57,691 nucleotides of DNA from Nocardiopsis alkaliphila YIM 80379 (GTDB lineage Bacteria > Actinomycetota > Actinomycetes > Streptosporangiales > Streptosporangiaceae). Positions within the stretch are counted from its first letter, which is position 1; the number at the start of each line of letters is the position of its first letter. The stretch is taken from positions 29,584-87,274 of the forward strand of contig NZ_ANBD01000124.1 in assembly GCF_000341005.1 (NCBI RefSeq). Reading direction: 5' to 3'. Shown in pieces: positions 1-9,208 of the stretch. The translations under genes were made by a program, and so were the position numbers. The notes beneath the pieces are model-generated. The model was not told the DNA's origin, did no database searches, and worked only from the letters and a program-made list of their open reading frames with translations.

Positions 1-2
1 AG

Positions 3-311
3 ATCCAGGCCGTGCCCCAACCGCCTCTGGGCGTGTTCCCGGTCGACCAAGAGGAGTTCACCGAGATGGTCCTGCCTCGCGGCACCGGACTGCTCTTCTA
101 CACCGACGGTCTGGTCGATGCCTACGACGGTGCTCCGCCCGCGCGCCTGGAGGTCGCAGGCCTACGCCGCGTGGTCAACGGGGTACTCGACCAGGGGGTC
201 GCCCTGAACGACCTGCCCGAGCACCTGGTGGACGAGGCGGAGCGCAGCAACGGAGGGCCGCTCCAGGACGACGTGGCGATGTTGCTCATCACCCACGGAG
301 AGCCGGAGTGA
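3..311 (+). CDS. SpoIIE/PP2C-type serine phosphatase, C-terminal fragment
   Basis: Partial gene: the frame is open to the left window edge and only about 102 C-terminal residues are present. The motif LLFYTDGLVDAYDG followed near the end by DDVAMLLI is the metal-binding tail of the PP2C-like SpoIIE family, which dephosphorylates anti-sigma-factor antagonists or similar regulators in the cytoplasm. The sensor and N-terminal domains lie outside the window. It is followed after 25 bp by a histidine kinase and then a response regulator on the same strand, so it is probably part of one signalling operon. The family call is firm; the target is unknown. Confidence 0.85.
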   Translation: MQAVPQPPLGVFPVDQEEFTEMVLPRGTGLLFYTDGLVDAYDGAPPARLEVAGLRRVVNGVLDQGVALNDLPEHLVDEAERSNGGPLQDDVAMLLITHGEPE

Positions 312-336
312 ACCTCCGGGGGAGGAAGACCGCGGC

Positions 337-2292
337 ATGAACACCGAGCCCGAGCCCGAATCAGACCTCGAACACCAGGAGGCGGGGCCGGACCGGGGAG
401 AGGACACCTTCGAGGACGGCCACGATTCCCTGGTCGTCGGTGGGCTCGACGACCAGGGACCGGAGACCGTTCGCAACTCTTGGAGCCTGCGTCGGAGGGT
501 CACCAGCCTGCTGACCGTCGTCGCCGTCGTGCTGGTGGTGGCGGTGTCGGTGATCACCTTGGCCGCCTTCCAAGCCCGCGACTCCCTGGCCTTGCAGGTC
601 GAATCGCTCACCCCTGGACTGAGTACCGTCGAGCAGGCCCGTTCGGCCTACCTCAGCCAGGACCACGCCCTGCGCGGCTACATCCTGACCGGGGATCGGG
701 AGTTCCTCCAGCCCTACATCGAACAGCGCATGTCGCTGGCCGAGTACCGCAACGCGCTCACCATCCTGGCGGATGAGAACGAGGACGTCGCACCCAAGAT
801 CGAAGAGCTCATCGAGGCCGGCGACGTGTGGAGCAGGGACTTCGCCGAGCCGGTCTCGGAGAAGGTGCGCGAGGGCGAGCAACCCACCCAGGAGGACCTT
901 CAACTCGGGCGCGTGCTCTTCCTGGAACTCAACCGGGCCGCGGACGACACCGCCAACCACCTGGAGAACGAGATCGCCGAGGCACAGAGCGGTCTCACCC
1001 TGGCCACCCAACAGGTCGTGGCGTTGCTCGTGCTCGTCGGTCTGGTCGTGGTGTTCCTATCGGTGTTCCTGTGGGTGATGCTCCAGCAGTGGGTGCTGCG
1101 ACCCTTGGAGGAACTGGCCGGCCACATGAGACAGGTGTCCGAGGGCTACTACGCCCACCGGATCTCCCTGCACGGGCCACCCGAGATCGTCCGGCTCGGT
1201 CAGGACGTGGACGCCATGCGCGAACGCATCGTGCAAGACCTGGACGAAGTCGCCTCGGCTCGGCGCAAGCTTCAGGAACAGTCCACCCTCCTGGAACACC
1301 AGACCGAGGAACTGCGCCGATCCAACCTGGAGTTGGAGCAGTTCGCCTATGTGGCCTCACACGACCTCCAAGAGCCGCTGCGCAAGGTGGCCAGCTTCTG
1401 TCAGCTACTCCAGCGTCGTTATCACGGTCAGCTGGACGAACGCGCGGACTCCTACATCGACTTCGCGGTCGAGGGAGCCAAACGCATGCAGACCCTCATC
1501 AACGACCTGCTGGCCTTCTCCCGGGTGGGACGTACCAGGAACTTCGCGTCCGTGGACCTCAACGTGGCCTTGGGTGAGGCCCTGAACAGCCTGGAGACCC
1601 GTCTGGAGGAGGCGGGGGCCGTGGTCACCGGTGACGACCTGCCCACCATCCAAGGAGATCGCACCCTGCTCACCCAGGTCTTCTTCAACCTGGTCGGCAA
1701 CGCGGTCAAGTTCCGTGGTGAGGACGCGCCCGAGGTGTACGTCAGTGTGGAACGCCAAGGCGACGAATGGGTGTTCGCCTGTACCGACAACGGCATCGGT
1801 ATCGAGCCCCAGTACGCCGAACGCATCTTCGTCATCTTTCAGCGGCTGCACACCCGTGACAAGTACGGCGGCACCGGTATCGGCCTGGCCATGTGCAAGA
1901 AGATCATCGAGTTCCACGGTGGTCGAATGTGGCTGGACACGAGTTCGGTGAACGTGGAGCGGTCCGAGGGAGAAGGGTCCACTGACGAGGCCGACTCCGG
2001 ACGGACCGGAACCCGCATATGCTGGACCCTGCCCGTCGACGTCGAAGCGGAGACGGCCGCGGCGACCGTCGAGGAGGAGACCGAAACGGCCGACGAGGTC
2101 GCTGACGACGTCGGGGGTGTCGAGGCCGCCGAATCCGCCCCCGCGGACGAGGCACCGACGACCACACGAGAGTCCGGCGTCACCGAGACGGAGACCGATC
2201 CCCCAAGCCATGAATCGCCGGGGAGAGGACCTTCGCCATCCGAGGACACCGGCGGTACGGCACCGCCCGGTCACGGGCCGGGGCCCGTATAG
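337..2292 (+). CDS. CHASE3/HAMP sensor histidine kinase (Cph1/Rcp1-type partner)
   Basis: Membrane histidine kinase of 651 residues. After an acidic N-terminus (1-50), a membrane segment at about 56-78 is followed by an extracytoplasmic helical region of CHASE3 type (about 80-225), a second membrane segment (about 226-250), HAMP and a coiled coil. The HisKA box ASHDLQEPLRKV puts the phospho-accepting His at 342. The ATPase has the N box (Asn455 in LVGNAVKF), DNGIGI and GTGIGLAMCKKI. The DLQEPLR form of the H box is typical of bacteriophytochrome-like kinases paired with single-domain Rcp1-type regulators, and such a regulator follows 12 bp downstream. The last 90 residues are a low-complexity Glu/Ala/Thr tail. 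The ligand is unknown. Confidence 0.92.
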   Translation: MNTEPEPESDLEHQEAGPDRGEDTFEDGHDSLVVGGLDDQGPETVRNSWSLRRRVTSLLTVVAVVLVVAVSVITLAAFQARDSLALQVESLTPGLSTVEQARSAYLSQDHALRGYILTGDREFLQPYIEQRMSLAEYRNALTILADENEDVAPKIEELIEAGDVWSRDFAEPVSEKVREGEQPTQEDLQLGRVLFLELNRAADDTANHLENEIAEAQSGLTLATQQVVALLVLVGLVVVFLSVFLWVMLQQWVLRPLEELAGHMRQVSEGYYAHRISLHGPPEIVRLGQDVDAMRERIVQDLDEVASARRKLQEQSTLLEHQTEELRRSNLELEQFAYVASHDLQEPLRKVASFCQLLQRRYHGQLDERADSYIDFAVEGAKRMQTLINDLLAFSRVGRTRNFASVDLNVALGEALNSLETRLEEAGAVVTGDDLPTIQGDRTLLTQVFFNLVGNAVKFRGEDAPEVYVSVERQGDEWVFACTDNGIGIEPQYAERIFVIFQRLHTRDKYGGTGIGLAMCKKIIEFHGGRMWLDTSSVNVERSEGEGSTDEADSGRTGTRICWTLPVDVEAETAAATVEEETETADEVADDVGGVEAAESAPADEAPTTTRESGVTETETDPPSHESPGRGPSPSEDTGGTAPPGHGPGPV

Positions 2293-2304
2293 GGGTCTGG
2301 AAGC

Positions 2305-2751
2305 TTGAGCGAGGTCATGTTGGTGCATCCCATAGAGGTGCTGCTGGTCGAGGACGATCCCGGTGACGTTCTGATGACCAAGGAGGCGTTCGAGGAACAC
2401 AAGCTGGGCAATCGCCTGCACGTGGTCTCGGACGGCGTCGAAGCGCTTCGTTTCCTACGCCGTGAGGGCGAGTTCGCGGATGCCCCGCGCCCCCACCTGA
2501 TCCTCCTCGACCTCAACCTGCCGCGTAAGGACGGCAGGGAGGTCTTGGAGGAGGTCAAGAGCGATGACGACCTCGCCCACATTCCCGTGGTCGTGCTCAC
2601 CACCTCGGAGGCGGAGGAGGACGTGCTGCGCAGCTACCGCCTGCACGCCAACGCCTACGTCCCCAAGCCGGTGGACTTCGAACAGTTCATCCGCGTGGTG
2701 CGGCAGATCGACGACTTCTTCGTCACCGTGGTGCGTCTTCCCAAAGGCTGA
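2305..2751 (+). CDS. single-domain response regulator, Rcp1-like
   Basis: A 148-residue receiver domain with no output domain. It shows the acidic pair in LLVEDDPGD, the phospho-acceptor Asp69 in [13 protein letters not shown], the Thr in VVLTTS and the Lys in YVPKPVDF. Rcp1-like proteins accept phosphate from kinases of the type encoded just upstream and act through protein contact rather than DNA binding. The start is the TTG at 2305; an ATG four codons later (2317) is equally possible because neither has a strong ribosome-binding site. It ends the probable operon with the phosphatase and the kinase. Confidence 0.9.
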   Translation: MSEVMLVHPIEVLLVEDDPGDVLMTKEAFEEHKLGNRLHVVSDGVEALRFLRREGEFADAPRPHLILLDLNLPRKDGREVLEEVKSDDDLAHIPVVVLTTSEAEEDVLRSYRLHANAYVPKPVDFEQFIRVVRQIDDFFVTVVRLPKG

Positions 2752-2803
2752 GCCACCGCGCCGAAACGGGTGGGTGCGGCGGTTTTTCGTTACGGTAAGG
2801 AGT

Positions 2804-3331
2804 ATGAGCCTGCCGGAACCTCGTGACCCCGCCGGTCCCTACCGCGTCAGTCTGGTGTGCCTGGGAAACATCTGCCGCTCTCCGATGGCGGAGAAGGTGC
2901 TCGCCGCGGACCTCGAACGTGCCGGAATGAGCGACCTGGTCCAGGTCGACAGCTCCGGTACGGGCGACTGGCACGTCGGCGGCGAGATGGACCCTCGCGC
3001 CGCGTCCACCCTGCGCGTGCACGGATACCTGACCAGTCACACCGCCCGCCAGTTCGACCCCCAGGACCTGGCCGATCGGGACCTGATCCTGGTCATGGAC
3101 CTGGACAACATGGACGTCCTGCGCCGCGTCATCGATGAACGGGGAGAAGAGTTCGGCTTCGACATGTCCCGGTTGCGTCTGTTCCGCTCCTTCGCGCCGG
3201 GCGGCGGACCCAACCCCGAGGTCCCCGACCCCTACTACGGGGGCGATGATGGGTTCACCGCCGTACTGAACATGGTCGAGGCCGCGTCCAAGGGGTTGAC
3301 CGGCGAACTCGTCTCCCGGTTGCGGGGTTGA
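2804..3331 (+). CDS. low-molecular-weight protein tyrosine phosphatase family
   Basis: A 175-residue enzyme with the LMW-PTP P-loop CLGNICRS (Cys19, Arg25) near the N-terminus and the general-acid loop DPYYGG near the C-terminus. The ATG at 2804 was chosen because TAAGGAG precedes it closely and because this leaves about 15 residues before the P-loop; the same frame is open further upstream without a better start. The next gene, a fructosamine-kinase homologue, begins 4 bp after the stop. In bacteria this pairing is known, with the phosphatase thought to remove phosphate from sugar-phosphate adducts on proteins. A true phosphotyrosine role remains possible. Confidence 0.88.
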   Translation: MSLPEPRDPAGPYRVSLVCLGNICRSPMAEKVLAADLERAGMSDLVQVDSSGTGDWHVGGEMDPRAASTLRVHGYLTSHTARQFDPQDLADRDLILVMDLDNMDVLRRVIDERGEEFGFDMSRLRLFRSFAPGGGPNPEVPDPYYGGDDGFTAVLNMVEAASKGLTGELVSRLRG

Positions 3332-3335
3332 TGGT

Positions 3336-4277
3336 GTGGACGGCGAGCCGATCGCGCCCTCCTCCGGACCGGACGGGACCCGGGATCCGGAGGGACCTCG
3401 ACGTGACCCTTTGACCGGCACCCTCGCCGACCGTGTGTCCACTTTGTTGGGCCGGCCGGTACGGCGCGCGGCCCGTGCCGGGACCAGCCACGAATGGACC
3501 CTGTCCTACGCCGAACTCGAAGATGGGACCCGCCTGTTCGTCAAGTCCACGACACGGGGCTCGCCGGCCACGGGTGTGCTCACCGCGGAGGCCCGGGGCC
3601 TGGAGTGGTTGGGGCGCTGCTTCGGTTCGCCGGTGATCACTCCGCTGGCCTGGGACGATCATCTGCTCGTGTTGCCCTGGGTGGGGGAGGACGAGCCCTC
3701 CCCGGAGGCCGCCGAACGGCTCGGTCGACAACTCGCCGAAATGCACCTGACCGGTACGGACTCCTACGGCGCGGACTGGCCCGGTTACATCGGTCCTCTG
3801 CCGCTGGACAACACCTTGAGCACCGACTGGCCGACCTTCTACGCCGAACAACGTCTGCGTCCCTATCTGCGCCGTGCCCTGGATCAGGGCTCCCTCACCC
3901 CAGGGGACGCTCGTGAGGTGGAGCGGGTCATCGACTCGGTGCACGAACTGGCCGGTGAACCCGAGCCTCCCGCACGTGTGCACGGCGATCTGTGGAACGG
4001 CAACGTGCTCTGGCGTGAGCGCGACGCGGTGCTCATCGACCCCGCCGCGCACGGTGGTCACCGTGAGGCGGACCTGGCGATGCTGGCCCTGTTCGGTCTG
4101 CCCCACCTGGACCGGGTGCGCGACGCCTACAACGAGGTGGCGCCGCTGTCCGCGGGCTGGCGGGGGCGGGTGGCCCTGCACCAGCTGCACCCCCTGTTGG
4201 TACATCTGTGCCTGTTCGGTGCCGCCTACCGCACCACCACGCTGGAGGCCGCCCGTTCCGCTCGCCACGCCGGCTAG
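3336..4277 (+). CDS. fructosamine-3-kinase family protein
   Basis: A 313-residue kinase of the fructosamine/ketosamine-3-kinase fold. Visible features are the ATP-binding Lys in LFVKSTTRG (about residue 70), the catalytic loop HGDLWNGN (216-223) and the metal-binding LIDPAAHGGHREADLAM (from 233). The family phosphorylates the sugar of glycated amines (fructosamines, or in bacteria often ribulosamines and erythrulosamines), making the adduct unstable so that the free amine is restored. Translation is probably coupled to the phosphatase 4 bp upstream. The start is a GTG. The natural substrate cannot be told from sequence. Confidence 0.88.
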   Translation: MDGEPIAPSSGPDGTRDPEGPRRDPLTGTLADRVSTLLGRPVRRAARAGTSHEWTLSYAELEDGTRLFVKSTTRGSPATGVLTAEARGLEWLGRCFGSPVITPLAWDDHLLVLPWVGEDEPSPEAAERLGRQLAEMHLTGTDSYGADWPGYIGPLPLDNTLSTDWPTFYAEQRLRPYLRRALDQGSLTPGDAREVERVIDSVHELAGEPEPPARVHGDLWNGNVLWRERDAVLIDPAAHGGHREADLAMLALFGLPHLDRVRDAYNEVAPLSAGWRGRVALHQLHPLLVHLCLFGAAYRTTTLEAARSARHAG

Positions 4278-4391
4278 GGGTGTTCGGTTCAGTGCTTCGC
4301 CGGCTCGCTCGACTGAAGTACGACCGACCCCCAGGAGTCGTTCCCGAGGTTGGTGGACGACGGTGCGAGGAGAACGATCCAAAGACGGCCC

Positions 4392-5357
4392 CTACCCCTT
4401 CACGCTGCCGGCGAGCAATCCTCGGACGAAGTATCGCTGCAGCAGGAAGAACACGATCAGCGGAACCACCATGGACACGAACGCGCCCGCGGTGAGCCGG
4501 TGCCAGGCCTCTCCTCGTGTGCCGGCCAGTTCCGCCAGACGTACGGTCAGCGGGGCGGTGGAGGTGTCACCACCGGTGAAGATCAGCGCCACGAGCAGGT
4601 CGTTCCACACCCAGAGGAACTGGAATATGCCCAGGGAGACCAGGGCGGGAGCGATCAGCGGCAGCACGATCCGGGAGAAGATCGTGCCGTGCCCGGCGCC
4701 GTCGGCGCGTGCCGCCTCGAACAGCGATTTCGGCAACTGTGAGATGAAGTTGTGCAGGAGGAAGATACCCAGTGGCAACCCGAAGATGGTGTGTGCCACC
4801 CACACGTTGGTGAACGCCATCGCGCCGCCCAACTCCCAGGCCGGCAGCACCTGGACCCCGGCCACGGACACTCCTTGAGAGAAGAAGCGCAGCAGCGGCA
4901 CCAACGACATCTGCAACGGAACGATCTGGAGCGCGAAGATGCCCAGGAACAGCCAGTCCCGCCCGCGGAAGTCGATCCAGGCCAGTGCGTAAGCGGCCAG
5001 CGCCGCCACCCCCAGCACGAACACCGTGGACGGCAGGGTGATCACGAACGAATTGACGAAGTAGGAGGCCAAGCGTCCGTCACTGGCGCTACCGAACAGC
5101 ACGTCTCGGTAGTTGTCGAGGGTCACCTCGGGGTCGGCGAAGAACGTCCACCAACCGGTGGTGCGGATGTCCTCGGCCGGGCGGAACGAGGAGACGAACA
5201 ACCCGGCGGTCGGTAGGGTCCACAGCGCGGCGATCACCAGGGCGGCCAGACTCGCGGCCCCGCCGCTCAATCGGCGACGCACACGGGCGGCGGCGCCACC
5301 GCGTACGTCCGGGATCGTTCGGGTGCCGGCCCCGGAGGCGGGCTTCGAGTGGCTCAC
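4392..5357 (-). CDS. carbohydrate ABC transporter permease, MalG type
   Basis: A 321-residue inner-membrane permease with six predicted membrane segments. The cytoplasmic EAA loop reads EAARADGAGHGTIFSRIVLPLIAP, the form seen in MalG-like sugar permeases, and the protein ends with the ...RYFVRGLLAGSVKG tail common in this family. Its ATG overlaps the stop of the upstream permease by four bases (ATGA), so the two are translationally coupled. No ATPase gene is present in the operon; in actinomycetes a shared MsiK-like ATPase elsewhere usually energises such systems. The combination resembles alpha-glucoside (Agl-like) transporters, but the sugar is not proven. Confidence 0.9.
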   Translation of the reverse strand: MSHSKPASGAGTRTIPDVRGGAAARVRRRLSGGAASLAALVIAALWTLPTAGLFVSSFRPAEDIRTTGWWTFFADPEVTLDNYRDVLFGSASDGRLASYFVNSFVITLPSTVFVLGVAALAAYALAWIDFRGRDWLFLGIFALQIVPLQMSLVPLLRFFSQGVSVAGVQVLPAWELGGAMAFTNVWVAHTIFGLPLGIFLLHNFISQLPKSLFEAARADGAGHGTIFSRIVLPLIAPALVSLGIFQFLWVWNDLLVALIFTGGDTSTAPLTVRLAELAGTRGEAWHRLTAGAFVSMVVPLIVFFLLQRYFVRGLLAGSVKG

Positions 5358-6331
5358 AGAAGCTCCCTCGTCTTTCTCGAACGCCGGATCTGGATGATCA
5401 CCAGCGGGATGACCAGAACGAACAGGAAGACGGCCAGGGCCGAGCCCTGTCCGACCTGGCCTTGTTGGAAAGCCTGGCTGTACATCTCATTGGCGATCAC
5501 GCTGGTGCCGTAGTTACCGGCGGTCATGGTGCGGACGATGTCGAAGACCTTCAGGGTCTGCACCGTGATGGTGATGAGGACGACCAGCAGGGTGGGCCAG
5601 ACCGAGGGCAGGGTGATGCGGAAGAACAGTTGCCAGGGGCCGGCCCCGTCGATGCGTGCGGCCTCGACGATCTCCGCCGGGATCGCCTTGATCGCTGCGG
5701 ACATCACCACCATCGCGAACCCCGCCTGCACCCAGATCAACACCATGATCAGCAGGAAGGTGTTGACCGGTTGCATCAGCAGCCACAGACGTGGTTCACC
5801 GCCCAACCAGACCACGATCTGGTTGAACAGGCCGTACTGTTCCTGGTCGGCGGGGCGGTAGGCGAAGACGAACCGCCAAATGATGCCGGCGCCCACGAAC
5901 GAGATCGCCATCGGCATGAACACCAACGACTTGGCGATGGACTCGAACCGGGAACGGTCGATGAGCACCGCGTACAGCAGTCCGATGGCGGTGGCCAGTA
6001 CCGGAGCGAACAGTACCCACAGCAAGGTGTTGCGCAACACCAGGAGGATCTCGGGGCGCTGGAACATCCACGCGTAGTTGGCCAGGCCGACGAACTCGGT
6101 ACCGGTGCGGTCGTACAGGGAGAGCATCGTGGTGCGCACGACGGGGTAGACCAGGCCGCCGACCAGAAGGATCAGGGCGGGGGCGAGGAAACAGAACGCC
6201 TGCCAACGGTCCCGTCTGGTACGGGGGAGGTCGATGACGACCAGCAACAGGCCGATGACCGCCAGGAACGCGGCGATCCCGATGAGCATCCACACGAGCT
6301 TGGGGAGCTCGGACAGGAGCGAGAACTCCAT
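5354..6331 (-). CDS. carbohydrate ABC transporter permease, MalF type
   Basis: A 325-residue permease with an N-terminal membrane segment, a cytoplasmic stretch with ...DLPRTRRDRWQ, then the core of the MalF family. The EAA loop is EIVEAARIDGAGPWQLFFRITLP. It sits between the binding-protein gene and the MalG-like permease on the same strand and overlaps the latter by 4 bp. The first helix before the canonical core gives about seven membrane spans. It forms the translocation pore with the MalG-like partner for uptake of a sugar delivered by the lipoprotein encoded at 6401-7744. Confidence 0.9.
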   Translation of the reverse strand: MEFSLLSELPKLVWMLIGIAAFLAVIGLLLVVIDLPRTRRDRWQAFCFLAPALILLVGGLVYPVVRTTMLSLYDRTGTEFVGLANYAWMFQRPEILLVLRNTLLWVLFAPVLATAIGLLYAVLIDRSRFESIAKSLVFMPMAISFVGAGIIWRFVFAYRPADQEQYGLFNQIVVWLGGEPRLWLLMQPVNTFLLIMVLIWVQAGFAMVVMSAAIKAIPAEIVEAARIDGAGPWQLFFRITLPSVWPTLLVVLITITVQTLKVFDIVRTMTAGNYGTSVIANEMYSQAFQQGQVGQGSALAVFLFVLVIPLVIIQIRRSRKTRELL

Positions 6332-6400
6332 GGACAGGTTCCTTGGGGTGGATGGGCGGGTGCGGGTGGGCCACCCGCACCCGCCCGGATCTAGGGCCGG

Positions 6401-7744
6401 TTACCAGGCCGATTCGACGGTTTCGAGGACGTCCTCGGTGTCGGAACCGGTCACCCAGTCCACCATCGCGGTCCAAAAGACGTCGGTGCCGATGGAGGAG
6501 GGCATCGCGTCACTGGCGTCGAAGTGGAAGACGGTGTCGGGGTCGGCGAGCGTCTGGGCGGTGAACTGGTCGGTGGGGTCGGCCAGGAGGGAGTGGTCCA
6601 GGTCCTGGTGGGCCGAGACCCACGAACCGAGTGAGGCGCGCTGATTCGCGAACTCCACAGAGGACAGGTACTCGTGGACGGCCGTCACCTCGGGGCGGTC
6701 GTCGTAGGCCACGACGAACTCACCACCGCCCATGATGGGCACCTCACCGTCGGCCTCCAAAGCCGGCAACACGAAGCCGTAGACGTCGCCGTCCTCGCCG
6801 ATCGTCACGTCCTCGTCGAACTGCGCGGCGTAGAAGGAACCCATGAGGTACATGGCGCAGCCGCCGTCGAGCAGGGGCAGCCCGGCCTCCTGGAAGGAGG
6901 TGACGGCGATGCTGTCCACACCACCGAAGGTGCCGTTGACGAAGTCCTCGTTGCGGACGATGCCGTCGGCCAGGTCGAAGGCCTCCACGACCTCGGGGGA
7001 ATCGAAGGCGACGTCGTTGCTGATCCAGTCGTGGTAGACGTCGGTGCCCGAGGTGCGCAGCAGCGCGTTCTCGATCCAGTCGGTACCCGGCCATCCGGTG
7101 GCGTCGCCGGACTCGAAGCCCACACACCAGGGCTTGGTGCCGTCGGTGGCGATGTCCTCGCTGAGTTCGACCATTGCGTCCCAGGTCTGGGGGACCTCGT
7201 AGCCGTTGTCGGCGAAGAAGGTGGGGGAGTACCAGACCATCGACTTCATGTTGGCGCCCAACGGGGAGCCGTAGAGTTCGCCGTCCACGGTGGCGTAACC
7301 CTGCCAGTCCTGGCCCCAACCGGATTCGACGTTGGAACGGACACCGTCGGCGACGGGTACGGCGTGGCCGTCCTCCACCGATCGCTCCAAAAGACCGGGC
7401 TGGGGAATGAAGGCCAGGTCGGGGGCGTTGCCGCCGTCCAGCCGGATGGGCAGTTGGGCCTCGAACTCGCCGCTGCCCTCGTACTGGATGGTGATGTCGG
7501 TGCACGCGGCGAAATCGGACCAGGCCTCCTCCAGACGCTCGCCCTCTTCGTCACGGATCGAGGCGTAGATGGAGACGGTGCCGCCGGTGCCCTCCCACTG
7601 TTCGTAGGGGGAGCAATCGATGTCGGAGGTGTCCACGGAAGCGCTCTCGCCGCCGCTGAGGTAGTTGCAGCCGGAGACGAGCAGTACGAGACCGCCGGTG
7701 GCCGCGGCCAGGGAAAGGACGGGACGATAGCCGGATCTGGACAA
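6401..7744 (-). CDS. extracellular sugar-binding lipoprotein of the ABC transporter
   Basis: A 447-residue solute-binding protein of the SBP_bac_1 class. The N-terminus is a lipoprotein signal peptide with the lipobox VSGC (Cys26), so the mature protein is anchored outside the membrane. The body has the usual features: the early ...GTVSIYASIRDEEGE..., aromatic residues for sugar stacking, and a late ...VMGGGEFVVAYDD-like region (here PIMGGGEFVVAYDD). It is the first gene of the leftward operon, 69 bp upstream of the MalF-like permease. The pattern resembles AglE-like alpha-glucoside binders; this is only a family impression. The divergent neighbour is a sugar dehydrogenase. Confidence 0.9.
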   Translation of the reverse strand: MSRSGYRPVLSLAAATGGLVLLVSGCNYLSGGESASVDTSDIDCSPYEQWEGTGGTVSIYASIRDEEGERLEEAWSDFAACTDITIQYEGSGEFEAQLPIRLDGGNAPDLAFIPQPGLLERSVEDGHAVPVADGVRSNVESGWGQDWQGYATVDGELYGSPLGANMKSMVWYSPTFFADNGYEVPQTWDAMVELSEDIATDGTKPWCVGFESGDATGWPGTDWIENALLRTSGTDVYHDWISNDVAFDSPEVVEAFDLADGIVRNEDFVNGTFGGVDSIAVTSFQEAGLPLLDGGCAMYLMGSFYAAQFDEDVTIGEDGDVYGFVLPALEADGEVPIMGGGEFVVAYDDRPEVTAVHEYLSSVEFANQRASLGSWVSAHQDLDHSLLADPTDQFTAQTLADPDTVFHFDASDAMPSSIGTDVFWTAMVDWVTGSDTEDVLETVESAW

Positions 7745-7850
7745 GGGGACTCCTTCGGCAGGGCAGGGACACTCGCCGTCCGGCGCGTGTGGTCCAAGTC
7801 ATGCGGACTTCGATGAAAGTCTGCTTTAGGCTCCCTGTCCAGGCTTAATG

Positions 7851-7883
7851 TAAAATTTTGCGTAACAATCTGAAATCTTGCGT
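7851..7883. promoter_or_regulatory. direct-repeat operator candidate in divergent sugar-gene promoter
   Basis: Two copies of T(A/G)AAAT(T/C)TTGCGT, at 7851-7863 and 7871-7883, match at 11 of 13 positions and start exactly 20 bp apart, that is on the same face of the helix about two turns apart. They lie in an AT-rich stretch between the leftward binding-protein gene and the rightward dehydrogenase. On the minus strand a weak promoter (TTTCAG, 17 bp, TACATT) overlaps them. No regulator gene is adjacent, so the binding protein is unknown. Confidence 0.35.
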
Positions 7884-7976
7884 TTTCCCCTTTTGTCCAG
7901 GTGTTGCTCTGGTTCCAAAGTCGAAGGACCGGCTTTGGCGTGCAGTCACGCCGGAGCCGAAAAGTACATTGGTGCC

Positions 7977-9083
7977 ATGGTCGACGCACCCACCGGCCCC
8001 GGTCAGGGCACCACCGCACATGACGGACTCGAGTTGCACGTGGCCCTCATCGGCTATGGCAAGGGCGGCGAGGTCTTTCACGCCCCGCTCATCGACGCCG
8101 TCCCCGGTCTGCGATTGTCCGCCGTGGTCACCGGCTCGCCCGACCGACAGACGGCCGCGAGTCGGCGCTATCCCGGGATCACCGTGTACGCGTCCGTCGA
8201 GGAACTCTGGGCGGACGCCGGACGCTACGAGATCGCCGTCGTGAGCACTCCGAACCGGACGCACGTTCCCCTGGCCCGTGCGGCCCTGCGGGCAGGCCTT
8301 GCGGTGGTCGTGGACAAACCGTTCGCGCTCACCACATCGGAGGCCCGTGACCTCACCGCCTTGGCCGCAGACCTGGACCAGGTGCTCACCGTCTACCAGA
8401 ACCGGCGCTGGGACGCCGACTTCCTCACCCTGTGGAGGCTCATCGAGGAAGGGACCTTGGGGCGGGTCCATCGCTTCGAGTCGCGCTTCGAACGGTGGCG
8501 GCCTCGGGCCAAGGCGAATTGGCGGGAGAGCGGCGACGTGGAGATCGGTGCGGGACTGCTGTACGACCTGGGCCCGCACCTGATCGACCAGGCGGTCAAC
8601 CTGTTCGGTCCGGTGGCCTCGGTCTACGCGGAGGTGGACGCCCACCGGGAGGGAGTCCACGCCGACGACGACGTCTTCTTGGCCTTGGAGCATGCGCGCG
8701 GCACCCGCTCACACCTGTGGATGAGCGCGCTGAGCGCGCAGAACGGACCCCGGTTCCGGGTACTGGGCGACCGTGCCGCCTACACCAGCCAGGGCATGGA
8801 CGGCCAAGAGGCCCGGTTGGTCGCGGGAGAGGGCCCCGCCACCCCGGACTGGGGTGTGGTCCCCGAAAGTGAGTGGGGGTCGCTCGGAATCGACGGCGAG
8901 CTGCGCTCGGTACCCAGTGAACGCGGCGCCTACCAGGAGTTCTACGCCGGGGTGCGGGACGCGGTGGGGGAGGGCGAGCCGCTGCCGGTGGACACGCACG
9001 AGGTGATCCACGGACTGGAGGTCATCGAGGCGGCCCGGCGCTCCGCCGCCACCCGAACCATCGTGGAACCGTCCCACGACTGA
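7977..9083 (+). CDS. Gfo/Idh/MocA family oxidoreductase
   Basis: NAD(P)-dependent sugar dehydrogenase family, 368 residues. The Rossmann motif ALIGYGKGG lies near residue 20, VVDKPFALT supplies the conserved Lys-Pro, and the substrate domain has ...GAGLLYDLGPHLIDQAVNLFG with the catalytic-type Asp/His. The start is the ATG at 7977; a TACATT box at 7965-7970, six bases before it, suggests a leaderless transcript, and no ribosome-binding site is visible. The frame continues upstream but without homology-like sequence. Its divergent position to a sugar transporter suggests that it oxidises or reduces the imported sugar or an inositol-like derivative. Confidence 0.88.
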   Translation: MVDAPTGPGQGTTAHDGLELHVALIGYGKGGEVFHAPLIDAVPGLRLSAVVTGSPDRQTAASRRYPGITVYASVEELWADAGRYEIAVVSTPNRTHVPLARAALRAGLAVVVDKPFALTTSEARDLTALAADLDQVLTVYQNRRWDADFLTLWRLIEEGTLGRVHRFESRFERWRPRAKANWRESGDVEIGAGLLYDLGPHLIDQAVNLFGPVASVYAEVDAHREGVHADDDVFLALEHARGTRSHLWMSALSAQNGPRFRVLGDRAAYTSQGMDGQEARLVAGEGPATPDWGVVPESEWGSLGIDGELRSVPSERGAYQEFYAGVRDAVGEGEPLPVDTHEVIHGLEVIEAARRSAATRTIVEPSHD

Positions 9084-9087
9084 CCAG

Positions 9088-9120
9088 CCCTCTCCAACGG
9101 TACGCACGTTGAAGGGGAGG
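9088..9120 (+). terminator. weak hairpin after the oxidoreductase gene
   Basis: An imperfect stem, CTCCAACG pairing with CGTTGAAGGGGAG across the loop GTACGCA, begins 5 bp after the stop codon. There is no T-run, so termination is uncertain. Confidence 0.3.
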
Positions 9121-9208
9121 CCGTGGGCAACGCTCCCACCGTCCTGGCTTGGCCCTATGTTGGAAGGAGGCTGGTCCAGGCTTTTCCACCCACCGAAGGA
9201 GACTCCCC

